Part shown: positions 1-8,035 of the stretch, piece after piece | How positions within the stretch are numbered: position 1 is the stretch's first letter | Layout: the number at the start of each line of letters is the position of its first letter | Made by a program: the position numbers and the translations under genes | The notes under the pieces: model-generated | The model's database searches: none | What the model was told of the DNA's origin: nothing | Seen by the model: the letters and a program-made list of their open reading frames with translations, nothing else | NCBI RefSeq assembly: GCF_009832865.1 | Contig: NZ_CP047130.1 | Coordinates: 992,001-1,056,000, forward strand | DNA length: 64,000 nt | DNA from: Colwellia sp. 20A7 | GTDB lineage: Bacteria > Pseudomonadota > Gammaproteobacteria > Enterobacterales > Alteromonadaceae | Direction of reading: 5' to 3'

Positions 1-1470
1 ACCGTCTTCTTTAACCACTTGATTCGTTGCTTGCCTGAAGGCGAGTTTCAAAAGAGTAAGTTTACAGTGTTAAATGGCTCAGTGGAGTTCATTGCTGTTG
101 ACCAATTAATTAAGCAGCCAGTAAATGCTAGTTTACTGCTAGTTGATGAAGCAGCGGCTATTCCTATCTATTTGCTTGAACAGTTATTGTCGAACAACTC
201 TCGCTTAGTATTTGCCACCACCATTCATGGCTACGAAGGGGCAGGGCGAGGCTTCACCTTAAAATTTCAAGGCACGCTAGCGGCTCAATATCCTCATTGG
301 CAAAGCTTACATATAAATGAGCCTATTCGATGGCGAGTTAATGACCCACTTGAGCAATTAGTTTTTGAAGCTTGTTTGTTGAATGCTGAACTGCCAAGTA
401 TAGCGGATGAACCATCAATAAATGGCTTGTCTTCATTAGTCTTTAAGAAATTTAGCGCTATTGAGTTAGCGCATAATGAATCACTGTTTAAGCAAGTTTT
501 TTCGGTGTTAGTTACTGCGCATTATCAAACTAAACCAAGTGATGTAAAAATGATTCTAGATAATGAGCAAGTGCAGCTTGTCTGTTTATTATCTGGAGAA
601 TTAACGAAGCAAAAAGTAGTCGCGGTTGCACTCTTAATTAATGAAGGTAGCTCTAGTTCTAGTTCTAGCTCTAATTCTAGTGCCATCTCAGATTCTACTA
701 TTATCGATAGTGAATTAGTGAGTGCGATTCAGCAATCTAAAAGGCGTTTAAAAAATCATTTTGTTCCGCAATCACTATTAACCCAATGCGGAATTGAATA
801 TGCCTTCGATTATCATTACATCAGAGTGATGCGAATTGCAGTACACCCACAACTACAACAGCAAGGCATTGGCAGTTATTTTTTAGATAAAATAGAAAGT
901 TTTGGCAGGTTACAAAAAGTTGATTTTCTGGCGTCTAGCTTTGGTGCGACTAAGCCGTTACTTTCTTTTTGGCTAGTAAACCACTTTAAATTAGCGCGTA
1001 TAGGTTTCCAAAAAGATAAAGCAAGCGGTGAACAATCAGCCTTAGTACTTAAAGCGTTGTCTTCAAAAGCTACGGTGGCACTTACGGATATAAATTCAAC
1101 GTTCTACCGCAGTTTTGAATACCTATTAACAGATGAGTATAAGTATTTATCTGCCAAGTTAGTAGCATTAATCATGTGTAACTCACCTAAGTTAACTTGT
1201 GTTGAATTGAGCGAGCGTGATCAAGCGAATGTTGCCACTTTTGCTAAGGGATATGGGCAATATTCAAGTTGTGTTTTTAGTTTACATTTATGGCTTAAAT
1301 TGGCTTTTTCTGATCCAAAGTTCGCTGAAGACGAAGACTTGTTGATATTCATCAATCGTATCTTCCAGAAACATAGCATTAATGATGTTTGTAATACTTA
1401 TGGGTTTACTGGCAAAAAAGCACTTGAACAATTTTTGAGATCAAAAGTAAAACTCTTACTAAGCCGTTAA
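1..1470 (+). CDS. tmcA: tRNA(Met) cytidine acetyltransferase, 5' end outside the window
   Basis: The frame is open from base 1, so the start lies upstream; 489 residues remain, against about 670 in the E. coli enzyme. TmcA acetylates the wobble cytidine of elongator tRNA-Met using acetyl-CoA and ATP. The visible part begins in the RNA-helicase-like ATPase module, with LLVDEAAAIP as the Walker B-like DEAA box. A GNAT acetyltransferase domain follows, with the acetyl-CoA loop signature VHPQLQQQGIGSYF. A serine run of about ten residues encoded by a hexanucleotide repeat (649-681) is inserted early in the GNAT part. No flagellar link; it marks the left flank. Identification rests on the DEAA plus GNAT combination and the C-terminal tail, and is confident. 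Confidence 0.93.
   Translation, partial: TVFFNHLIRCLPEGEFQKSKFTVLNGSVEFIAVDQLIKQPVNASLLLVDEAAAIPIYLLEQLLSNNSRLVFATTIHGYEGAGRGFTLKFQGTLAAQYPHWQSLHINEPIRWRVNDPLEQLVFEACLLNAELPSIADEPSINGLSSLVFKKFSAIELAHNESLFKQVFSVLVTAHYQTKPSDVKMILDNEQVQLVCLLSGELTKQKVVAVALLINEGSSSSSSSSNSSAISDSTIIDSELVSAIQQSKRRLKNHFVPQSLLTQCGIEYAFDYHYIRVMRIAVHPQLQQQGIGSYFLDKIESFGRLQKVDFLASSFGATKPLLSFWLVNHFKLARIGFQKDKASGEQSALVLKALSSKATVALTDINSTFYRSFEYLLTDEYKYLSAKLVALIMCNSPKLTCVELSERDQANVATFAKGYGQYSSCVFSLHLWLKLAFSDPKFAEDEDLLIFINRIFQKHSINDVCNTYGFTGKKALEQFLRSKVKLLLSR
649..681 (+). repeat. Hexanucleotide microsatellite coding for poly-serine in tmcA
   Basis: Five imperfect tandem copies of AGYTCT (AGCTCT, AGTTCT, AGTTCT, AGCTCT, AATTCT) plus a half unit, in frame, encode the serine run of TmcA. 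A six-base unit can expand or shrink without a frameshift. Confidence 0.85.
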
Positions 1471-1478
1471 TCCGCTAA

Positions 1479-1718
1479 TTAGTTTCTTGCTTGCCAACCC
1501 CAGAATTTTTTCATACTCAAATATTCACAACGTTTATCATTACCACTTTCGCCAGACTTCTGACCACAAAGATGAATATCTTCATGGTGTAATAACCGGT
1601 CTACATAGTAATTAATTGTTTTAGCTAATCCACAAGTTGGGTAGTCTTTATAGGTTTCAATTAAAATGGTTAACCAACGTTCAAGCTGTAAAAATTCACC
1701 TGAGGTATTTAAGCGCAT
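1479..1718 (-). CDS. Small conserved-looking hypothetical protein, 79 aa
   Basis: I do not recognise the family. The protein is soluble-looking, with no signal peptide or membrane segment. It has three cysteines (in PTCGLAK, HLCGQ and KRCEYL) and an HHEDIHLCG stretch that could bind metal. The ATG at 1718 is preceded by GGAGCA at a suitable distance. It overlaps the end of the upstream minus-strand gene by 10 bases, which implies translational coupling as a two-gene unit. It converges with tmcA, leaving only 8 bases between stop codons. A candidate Fur box lies upstream of the pair, so a role linked to metal status is possible but unproven. Confidence 0.6.
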   Translation of the reverse strand: MRLNTSGEFLQLERWLTILIETYKDYPTCGLAKTINYYVDRLLHHEDIHLCGQKSGESGNDKRCEYLSMKKFWGWQARN

Positions 1719-1921
1719 AAATATTGCTCCACATTTATTCCATCATCTGTACTGGTTGCTAATAAGGCTTGCCACAGAACTTTTTTAGCGCTTGCGTTTA
1801 AACATTTACAATCGCCACCATGTAACACTCCTGACTTAAGTAATTGATGTAGCATATTACTTGATAATTCAACTTGAACTTTCGTGGTATTAATGTCGGC
1901 GCTAGAAATTTCAGAAGTCAT
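1709..1921 (-). CDS. Small hypothetical protein with a Cys-x-Cys motif, 70 aa
   Basis: Unrecognised family. The middle carries GGDCKCLNASAKKVLWQALL, a CxC motif followed by an amphipathic helix, and the protein ends in YLCA. There is no signal peptide. The ATG at 1921 has a strong AAGGATGAG ribosome site just upstream. It is the first gene of a coupled pair with the 79-residue gene (10-base overlap). The pair diverges from an ABC exporter, and the shared 154-base intergenic region holds a Fur-box-like sequence. Function unknown. Confidence 0.6.
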   Translation of the reverse strand: MTSEISSADINTTKVQVELSSNMLHQLLKSGVLHGGDCKCLNASAKKVLWQALLATSTDDGINVEQYLCA

Positions 1922-1985
1922 ATCTCATCCTTTAATTTACATTTTCTTAATCCTTAAAATAAACCAACCACCAATTAAATGCAAA

Positions 1986-2000
1986 TGATAATTATTACTA
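1986..2000. promoter_or_regulatory. Candidate Fur box
   Basis: TGATAAT-T-ATTACTA closely matches the 7-1-7 Fur consensus (TGATAAT-n-ATTATCA): the left half is perfect and the right half matches 5 of 7. It lies between the divergent small-gene pair and the ABC transporter, 64 bases upstream of the first and 75 upstream of the second, so it could serve either. The region is AT-rich, so chance is not excluded. Confidence 0.5.
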
Positions 2001-2075
2001 TTTGTGAGAAGTCTAATGTTTTTTTGAAGAAGTCCAGTACAATAAAGTTCAGAGTAGTATAAGGATCAGTAAACT

Positions 2076-2972
2076 ATGAGTGTTGCAATTTGTGTTGAGG
2101 CACTAACTAAGAAGTATAAAGATGTTATTGCGGTCAATAATATCAGCTTCAATGTTAAACAAGGTCATTGTTTTGGGTTGTTAGGACCTAATGGCGCAGG
2201 GAAAACAACGACGATAGAAATTATGGAAGGAATTATTTCTGCTAGTTCAGGTTCTGTTGTTTATAAAAATCATGAGAAACAGCCGAAAGAAGTAGATAAC
2301 TATATTTCTCAACAAATAGGGATTCAGTTTCAACACACCGCTTTACAAGACTTTTTAACCGTAAAAGAAACATTGAATTTGTTTTCTGCTTTTTATGAAC
2401 ATACGTTATCACAACAAAAAATTATTGAGCTCTGCGATTTAGGTGATTTTCTAAATCGAGATAATCGATTATTATCTGGCGGGCAAAGACAACGCTTATT
2501 GCTTGCATTAGCTTTAATTAATGACCCTGAAATTATCTTTTTAGATGAGCCAACAACGGGATTAGATCCGCAGGCAAGACGAAATTTTTGGCAATTAATA
2601 AAAAATATTAAAGCGCAAAACAAAACTATTATCCTTACAACACATTATATGGATGAAGCTGAACAGCTTTGCGACGACATAGTGATCATGGCTGAAGGTA
2701 AAGTTATTGAGTCGGGATCACCGCAACAACTACTAAGTAAACACTTTAAAGAGGTTTTTATCTATTTACCTGCACAACAAGTTCCTGCTTCATTAATTCA
2801 AACTCATCATTGGGAAGTTGTATCTGATAGGGTTGAAATTACCACAAGCAACGTTGAACAAACATTATTAATGCTGATACAGAATCACGTTTCATTAGAG
2901 GGCCTTCATGTAAAGTCTGCTAATTTAGATGATTTATTTTTACATTTAACTGGCCAGTCTTTAAGAGAATAG
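2076..2972 (+). CDS. ABC transporter ATP-binding protein (ABC-2 exporter class)
   Basis: Nucleotide-binding subunit of a two-gene exporter, 298 residues. It has Walker A GPNGAGKTT at residues 37-45, ABC signature LSGGQRQR at 133-140, Walker B IIFLDEPTTGLD with D157/E158, and the switch histidine in TTHYMDEAEQL. The overall form matches the DrrA/CcmA/NodI group that energises drug, polysaccharide or lipid exporters. The ATG is preceded by AAGGA. The permease starts 6 bases after its stop, so the two form an operon. Substrate cannot be inferred. A Fur-box-like site upstream raises the possibility of iron control. Confidence 0.9.
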   Translation: MSVAICVEALTKKYKDVIAVNNISFNVKQGHCFGLLGPNGAGKTTTIEIMEGIISASSGSVVYKNHEKQPKEVDNYISQQIGIQFQHTALQDFLTVKETLNLFSAFYEHTLSQQKIIELCDLGDFLNRDNRLLSGGQRQRLLLALALINDPEIIFLDEPTTGLDPQARRNFWQLIKNIKAQNKTIILTTHYMDEAEQLCDDIVIMAEGKVIESGSPQQLLSKHFKEVFIYLPAQQVPASLIQTHHWEVVSDRVEITTSNVEQTLLMLIQNHVSLEGLHVKSANLDDLFLHLTGQSLRE

Positions 2973-2978
2973 AGCAAT

Positions 2979-4007
2979 ATGAATATAAAGCGTTTTTATG
3001 CGGTGTTCAAAGCCCGCAACATTGAGTTTTTTCGTGATAGATCATCGCTAGGCTGGAACTTAATATTTCCTGTGTTATTACTTATCGGTTTTTCGGTTAT
3101 TTTTTCAGGGGATGGGCGTCCAGCATATAAAGTTGGCATTATTAATAGTGTGACCGAAGGAAAGGCTCAAGCAGAAAGTGCACAAGATTCATTTAAAAAT
3201 ATTCGGTTTATTGATTATATTAATTACGACACGGTAGAGCTTGCTAATAAAAAGTTAAGTCATCACACCATAGATTTAGTGATTGATGTTTCAACTAGCC
3301 AATATTGGATTAATAACGAATCATCTAAGAGTTATCTAGTAGAAAAAATATTTAATCTCCCGTTGAAGGACTATACCCGCTTAGAAACGGTAGGAAAAAA
3401 AATTCGTTATATAGACTGGGTGTTACCCGGAATTCTAGGCATGAATATGATGTTTAGTTGCTTATTTGGTGTTGGCTACGTCATTGTACGCTACCGTAAA
3501 AATGCAGTGTTGAAGCGCTTAAAGGCAACGCCTCTGTCGGCTTTTGAGTTTGTTTCAGCGCAGTTAGTGTCTCGTTTATTTATCGTGCTGTTTATATCCA
3601 CGGTAGTGTATACCGGCTGTAACTTTTTGTTTGATTTTTTAATGCTCGGTAGTTATTTCGATTTAATTGTTATTGGCATGTTAGGCGCTTTTTGTTTAAT
3701 CAGTTTAGGTTTGTTAGTTGCTAGTAGAAGTAAAAGTGAAGAGCTTATTGGGGGCTTATTAAATCTAACTTCTTGGCCTATGATGATGCTTTCAGGTGTT
3801 TGGTTTAGCTTAGAAGGAGCACCATCAGCGTTAAAAACCGTGGCAGACTTTTTACCTTTAACACATTTAGTGGCTGGTGCTAGGCAAATAATTACCGAAG
3901 GAGCTACTTTAGGTGACATTAGTTATCATATTACGAGTTTATTAGTGATGAGTGCGATATTTTTATCTCTTGGTGCTTACTTTTTTAGTTGGAATACTGA
4001 GCGTTAA
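2979..4007 (+). CDS. ABC-2 type transporter permease
   Basis: Membrane subunit of the exporter, 342 residues, immediately downstream of its ATPase. Topology is typical of ABC-2 permeases: one N-terminal membrane segment (about residues 25-43, WNLIFPVLLLIGFSVIF), a roughly 100-residue extracytoplasmic domain, then five hydrophobic segments in the C-terminal half. The ABC-2 signature region (MMMLSGVWFSLEGAPSALKTV, then LPLTHLVAGARQI) is clear. It resembles the DrrB/YadH group. Substrate unknown. Confidence 0.87.
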   Translation: MNIKRFYAVFKARNIEFFRDRSSLGWNLIFPVLLLIGFSVIFSGDGRPAYKVGIINSVTEGKAQAESAQDSFKNIRFIDYINYDTVELANKKLSHHTIDLVIDVSTSQYWINNESSKSYLVEKIFNLPLKDYTRLETVGKKIRYIDWVLPGILGMNMMFSCLFGVGYVIVRYRKNAVLKRLKATPLSAFEFVSAQLVSRLFIVLFISTVVYTGCNFLFDFLMLGSYFDLIVIGMLGAFCLISLGLLVASRSKSEELIGGLLNLTSWPMMMLSGVWFSLEGAPSALKTVADFLPLTHLVAGARQIITEGATLGDISYHITSLLVMSAIFLSLGAYFFSWNTER

Positions 4008-4029
4008 CACCGTCTTTTATAATCAAAGA

Positions 4030-4410
4030 CTAAGATAATGCTTTTAACCAATTAAGAGCATCTTCTTCATTATCAAAATTCTTACTTTGTTGTGATTGTC
4101 TCGAAGGGCAGAGCAAGTTAATAATATCGAGTGTGGTAATAGAAGATATTACCATTGCCTTGGCAGTTAAGTTTTGCGTGTTTAGCCATTGATTATATTT
4201 TTCAAGCTCTTCATAAGCTTCTGGGGTACCTCCTAATACTTCGAGGTTGTCGATTAAAATAGAAAAAGGTTTTCCTTGAAAAGTATCAATTGTTTCTTTT
4301 ACACCAATCGTATATTTTTTCGCACCAAATTCGTTAAAAGCGCCTTCTAGCTTCACTATAATAATGTTTTTATCAACAGTAATTATCACTTCTCCGTGTT
4401 CAATATCCAT
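4030..4410 (-). CDS. STAS/SpoIIAA-like small protein, 126 aa
   Basis: A small soluble protein with alternating beta strands and helices: an N-terminal strand (IIIVKLEGAFNE), a conserved-looking ILIDNLEV strand, then a helix (EAYEELEKYNQWL) and another strand (AKAMVISS). This layout suggests the SpoIIAA-like/STAS fold, though I cannot prove it. I use the ATG at 4410 rather than the one at 4434, because AAGGAG lies 11 bases upstream of 4410 and nothing suitable precedes 4434. The gene is convergent with the ABC permease and stands alone. Function unknown. Confidence 0.6.
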   Translation of the reverse strand: MDIEHGEVIITVDKNIIIVKLEGAFNEFGAKKYTIGVKETIDTFQGKPFSILIDNLEVLGGTPEAYEELEKYNQWLNTQNLTAKAMVISSITTLDIINLLCPSRQSQQSKNFDNEEDALNWLKALS

Positions 4411-4607
4411 TAATATTATGGCTCCTTGGTGCATTTATCTATACTAGCTTTTATTAACTGTAGTGCTATATTTACTGTAATTCAAATATAAACCAATTAA
4501 TAAGAAGGCTTATATATTAATTCAATAGTCGACTATTTACCGCGTTACGTTATACTGCCGCGATAAAATGAACGTATTAAATACAGAATTAAAATAGCGG
4601 AGATATT

Positions 4608-4940
4608 GTGCACAATTTATATTATAAAGGTCGAATCCACACCAGAGAAAACCATGTAAAAACAGGGTTTAAAAATGAGCGCAATGCTAAGCTAGGGACA
4701 GAAAAAAATCCACTAACGCTAGTTGTTGGCAGTGAAACAAGAAAAACAGAAGTTGGCGCTATTGTTACTGAAAATGAATTTTATGCTGATATTAGTGTTG
4801 ATAGTTCAGTTGATGAGAATATTAGCGAGCTTGATGCAGTATTAAATACACCGAAGACGACTACGTTCGAAAAAACACCTAACCGTAACGATCCATGTTC
4901 GTGTGGTAGTGGCAAAAAATATAAAAAGTGTTGTGGTTAA
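4608..4940 (+). CDS. SEC-C metal-binding motif protein, PBPRA1643-like
   Basis: A 110-residue protein ending in NDPCSCGSGKKYKKCCG, the SEC-C zinc-binding motif (CxC...CC) also found at the C-terminus of SecA. The N-terminus (NLYYKGRIHTRENHVKTGF) resembles a family of short SWIM/SEC-C proteins known from marine gammaproteobacteria; I name that family from memory. Translation begins at a GTG with CGGAGA seven bases upstream. It is a single gene with no visible functional partner. Molecular role unknown; zinc binding is the only supported property. Confidence 0.75.
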   Translation: MHNLYYKGRIHTRENHVKTGFKNERNAKLGTEKNPLTLVVGSETRKTEVGAIVTENEFYADISVDSSVDENISELDAVLNTPKTTTFEKTPNRNDPCSCGSGKKYKKCCG

Positions 4941-5016
4941 ATACTACCCCTTTTATAGAATAAATAGTTTATTCGTTTTTTCGTCGTAGGTGTGTTTTTT
5001 AAATTATTGATTTTTA

Positions 5017-5093
5017 TGGCGCCTTTGAGAAGATTCGAACTTCCGACCTAGCGCTTAGGAGGCGCTTGCTCTATCCAACTGAGCTACAAAGGC
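5017..5093 (-). tRNA. tRNA-Arg (anticodon CCU)
   Basis: A complete cloverleaf on the minus strand: acceptor stem GCCUUUG/CAAAGGC, anticodon stem AGCGC/GCGCU closing the loop CUCCUAA (anticodon CCU, reads AGG), T arm GGAAG-UUCGAAU-CUUCU, discriminator G, and an encoded CCA at 5019-5017. It sits alone between the SEC-C gene and flgT. Confidence 0.95.
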
Positions 5094-5134
5094 GTTTTGA
5101 AGTGGTAAATTGATTACGCTACTTTATGCTGCAT

Positions 5135-5163
5135 ATTCTATTGCTTTATGAGCATAAAGTTAA
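5135..5163 (-). promoter_or_regulatory. Possible sigma-70 promoter for tRNA-Arg
   Basis: On the minus strand TTAACT and TAGAAT are separated by 17 bases (4/6 and 5/6 matches to consensus), ending about 40 bases before the tRNA. The site is modest in an AT-rich region. Confidence 0.35.
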
Positions 5164-5191
5164 GCTTTACCTTTGCTTTATATACTTTTTT

Positions 5192-6367
5192 TTAATATCG
5201 TACTGCTACATCATTTATTTGAATATTATCTAATAAGTCATTATTCAACGTTTTTGCTGTTGCGCTTTGTGATGTTAGCTTGGTTACTTTAACTTTGTGT
5301 GGGCTAATATTGTAACCCGCATAGCTTTTTCCTTGTTGACTAACGAAAGTGCTACTATGGAGTAACGTGAACTCATCACCAACTTTCACGCCATGACTTT
5401 TACCTAAATTTATTGTAATTTGGTTGCCTTGGACTTGTATTATTTTTCCTTCATTCGGCTCACACATAACACTTTCGTCAATATCGTTTATTGTTCGGCT
5501 AAGTAAAGCATCAATCATATTACCGTAATCGCTCTGCCAAAAGGTGGTGGCGTGTACATCAATACTTCTTCTTTTATTGAAATCCCAAACCGCAGAGTCT
5601 TGGTAATTACCTTGCCATATTTGTTCGCCACTAAAACCATTGTATAAATAAAGGGTAAAATCGAAATTTCGAGGGTAGGTCGGTTGTTGCCATACTTTCA
5701 ATGAATTTGTTCTTTGCTCTTGCAAAGACATATCGTTAATCTCACTAAAAAGAACATATTGGCTGTCGGTATTTTCGGCTAGAGAGATTGTTAGTTGTTT
5801 TATTTTTTCTTCATTAAAACTATTATTTAAACGCGAGAATTCTGTTGAGCTTTTAAGTAATAATTTACCCCCGCTATAGCTACTTTGATTTTTAAGTTTT
5901 TTATTTAGCTGTTTGATCATAGCGGAATCAATTTGATATATTTTGCCAAGGTTTGCGTGTTCTCTTTGAAGTAAGTGGCTTTTGGTGATCAAAATTGATT
6001 TTTTGTAATCTAACGAGAAACATTTTTTTTCTTGAGGAAAAATATCGGCACGTATAGTAACGCTAATCATATCGTTGCTATGAAGCTCTTCTATTAATTC
6101 AATTGAATTAACACTGCCACTAGCACGAATACTTATTTGATCTTGAGTGAGCAAACCATTCACCACTTGTTGAATGCTTGAAACACTGGCACCAGCGACA
6201 AGTAATGCTTTTTTTAAAGCGTTTTCCATTGCCTTAGTTCGTGCTACTTCAACCGAGTCTTTAGCTGTTGATGCATAGCCTTGAGCCTCATACCATTGCG
6301 CATTAACAATGGCGCTAGTTAACATTAAGCTGATAGATAAAATGATTTTTTTAGATATAGAATACAT
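5192..6367 (-). CDS. flgT: Flagellar H-ring assembly protein FlgT
   Basis: FlgT is a periplasmic protein that builds the H ring around the basal body and helps seat the MotX/MotY T ring in Vibrio. The N-terminal signal peptide (ISKKIILSISLMLTSAIVNA) is followed by the typical FlgT N-domain starting WYEAQGYAS, with the conserved AxxKALxxAG helix. The C-terminal domain has the SHGVKVGDEFTLLH segment. About 391 residues, normal for the family. I place the start at 6367, where AGAGAG lies just upstream; an alternative ATG at 6379 has no ribosome site. The gene diverges from flgO-flgP, its functional partners, and carries its own sigma-54 site at 6441-6456. Confidence 0.85.
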   Translation of the reverse strand: MYSISKKIILSISLMLTSAIVNAQWYEAQGYASTAKDSVEVARTKAMENALKKALLVAGASVSSIQQVVNGLLTQDQISIRASGSVNSIELIEELHSNDMISVTIRADIFPQEKKCFSLDYKKSILITKSHLLQREHANLGKIYQIDSAMIKQLNKKLKNQSSYSGGKLLLKSSTEFSRLNNSFNEEKIKQLTISLAENTDSQYVLFSEINDMSLQEQRTNSLKVWQQPTYPRNFDFTLYLYNGFSGEQIWQGNYQDSAVWDFNKRRSIDVHATTFWQSDYGNMIDALLSRTINDIDESVMCEPNEGKIIQVQGNQITINLGKSHGVKVGDEFTLLHSSTFVSQQGKSYAGYNISPHKVKVTKLTSQSATAKTLNNDLLDNIQINDVAVRY

Positions 6368-6440
6368 ATACTCTCTCATGAAAACGAAAAGCCTGTTTTA
6401 GGCATAGTACAATTTACAAGGAATTTTACTATAGGGCTCA

Positions 6441-6456
6441 TGCACAATGTGTGCCT
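6441..6456 (-). promoter_or_regulatory. Sigma-54 promoter for flgT
   Basis: Read on the minus strand: AGGCACACATTGTGCA, with the GG-N10-GC spacing and near-consensus -24 (GGCAC) and -12 (GTGCA) elements. The predicted start lies about 60 bases before the flgT ATG. Confidence 0.7.
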
Positions 6457-6491
6457 GTTTATTTTAACCAAGCTTATGCTTGAAACCTAAT

Positions 6492-6507
6492 TGGCTTGAA
6501 ATGTGCA
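6492..6507 (+). promoter_or_regulatory. Sigma-54 promoter for flgO-flgP
   Basis: TGGCTTGAAATGTGCA shows GG-N10-GC spacing with TGGC at -24 and TGCA at -12. It lies about 95 bases upstream of flgO and 36 bases from the divergent flgT site. Confidence 0.6.
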
Positions 6508-6601
6508 TTGTTTTATAGCAATAAATAACCAAATACATAAAAAATTCATTGCTTAGGCTCGTGTAATGTAGCACAAACGTTGAATTATTAAGGGATGCAC
6601 T

Positions 6602-7249
6602 ATGAAAAAATGGCTTATACCATTACTTCTGCCAACTCTTTTATCTTGTAGTAATACAGTTGAAGAAGATAGCTTTTATAAAATAAAGCAAACAGATAAA
6701 AGTGAGATAGATAGCTATAATTTACCTAAGCATGCCATTAATGACTTAGTGAAAGGTTTAGCCTATCAAATGCTAGCAAACAGTAGTTTTGTTAACAACA
6801 AAACACCTGTGGCGGTTGCATCGTTTGTGAACTTAGAAGATCTTGAGTCAACGCATTGGCTAGGAAATCAAATAGCAGAAAGCTTTGTACATGAATTACA
6901 GAGCCATGGTTTGGTGGTGATTGATTTTAAAACTACGGGGCATATTCGTGTTACACAAGCAGGTGACTATATTTTTAGCCGTGATTGGAAAGATCTTCCT
7001 GAACGTCAGATTATTGACTACGTAGTCGCCGGAACTATGATGGAGCAAGAAGAAGGAATTATCATTAATGCGCGCATGATCGGCATTAAATCTCATGTTG
7101 TTGTTGCTACAGCACAATCTTTTATTCCTAAATGGGTAGTAGGAGAGGAAAGAAATAACGGTGAACATGTGATAATGAAAGACGGTATGATAATACGCAG
7201 TAACGAAAAATTAATTGAAGAGCAGCGCGCTGTTGCAATTCAACAGTAA
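6602..7249 (+). CDS. flgO: Outer-membrane flagellar lipoprotein FlgO
   Basis: FlgO is a lipoprotein that, with FlgP and FlgT, forms the outer-membrane-associated part of the Vibrio-type H ring. The signal peptide ends in a lipobox (LLSC, Cys16). The FlgO domain follows (about residues 55-190), with VASFVNLEDLESTHWLGNQIAESFVHEL and a GDYIFSRDWKDLP segment. 215 residues, usual size. A sigma-54 site lies upstream. flgP begins 13 bases downstream, so the two are co-transcribed. Confidence 0.87.
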   Translation: MKKWLIPLLLPTLLSCSNTVEEDSFYKIKQTDKSEIDSYNLPKHAINDLVKGLAYQMLANSSFVNNKTPVAVASFVNLEDLESTHWLGNQIAESFVHELQSHGLVVIDFKTTGHIRVTQAGDYIFSRDWKDLPERQIIDYVVAGTMMEQEEGIIINARMIGIKSHVVVATAQSFIPKWVVGEERNNGEHVIMKDGMIIRSNEKLIEEQRAVAIQQ

Positions 7250-7262
7250 TTAAGTAGGTGAA

Positions 7263-7733
7263 ATGATGAAAAATGCACACTTTAAAACAATCACTGTTGT
7301 TGTAAGTTTATTTCTGGTTGCCTCTTGTACCAGTATGTATGACAAACATGTACAGTGGGAGGTTGTTGAACCACAAGTGTTTCCTATTATTCATGGTATT
7401 GGATATGCGCCAATAAGTTTGCAGAAATCAGAGCATAAAACTCAGCGGATGCTAATGGCCATTAAAGCGTCGAAAATTGCCGCTTATTCAGAGTTGGCAG
7501 AGCAGGTTTATGGTCAACAAGTTAGCAGTTCAACCACAATAGCCGATATGCTAATTGAAAATCAGCAATTAGTTTCATCAGTAAAAGGGTTAATCAGAGG
7601 TGCTAGAGTAGTAAAAAGTTACCCTGTAGGAGACACTTACACAACTGAATTACAACTCGACTTCAAAGACGTATATGAAATATACCAAGCAAATCTACAG
7701 CGAAAAGAAATTAAAAAGGTACAATACTTTTAA
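7263..7733 (+). CDS. flgP: Flagellar outer-membrane lipoprotein FlgP
   Basis: FlgP is an LPP20-family lipoprotein of the outer H ring needed for motility in Vibrio and Campylobacter. A signal peptide with lipobox VASC (Cys22) is followed by a conserved region that includes HGIGYAPIS, RMLMAIKASKIAAYSELAEQVYG and GLIRGARVV. 156 residues. A second in-frame ATG follows the first directly, so the start could be one codon later. Second gene of the flgO operon; a hairpin at 7809-7838 may end the transcript. Confidence 0.87.
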   Translation: MMKNAHFKTITVVVSLFLVASCTSMYDKHVQWEVVEPQVFPIIHGIGYAPISLQKSEHKTQRMLMAIKASKIAAYSELAEQVYGQQVSSSTTIADMLIENQQLVSSVKGLIRGARVVKSYPVGDTYTTELQLDFKDVYEIYQANLQRKEIKKVQYF

Positions 7734-7808
7734 TTGTAGAGGAAATAATTAATTCCAAACAAGTTTTTCATACCAGTTTCTTAATTAAGTGAACAATTTT
7801 ATACGTAG

Positions 7809-7838
7809 AAATAATTGCCAAATACAAGGCATTTATTT
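7809..7838 (+). terminator. AT-rich hairpin after flgP
   Basis: An 11-base stem (AAATAATTGCC with GGCATTTATTT, one mismatch) around an 8-base loop, followed by T-rich sequence. It is a weak candidate terminator. I see nothing else definite in 7734-8035, a gap between convergent genes. Confidence 0.4.
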
Positions 7839-8035
7839 CAATAACTAGTTGTTCTAATTATTAAATAAATAACGATGTAGTTGGTGATTTTAGCAAGTAG
7901 AAATGATCACATAGCTAGTGAGATTGGTATCATAAGCTTGTTTGGTTTAAGTTAAAAAAGGGTGACGTTAATTTGAGTTGAGGTCGAGTGACAATTTAAT
8001 TGAATCGAAATTTAAATCCTGAATTTAAGTGTTAC

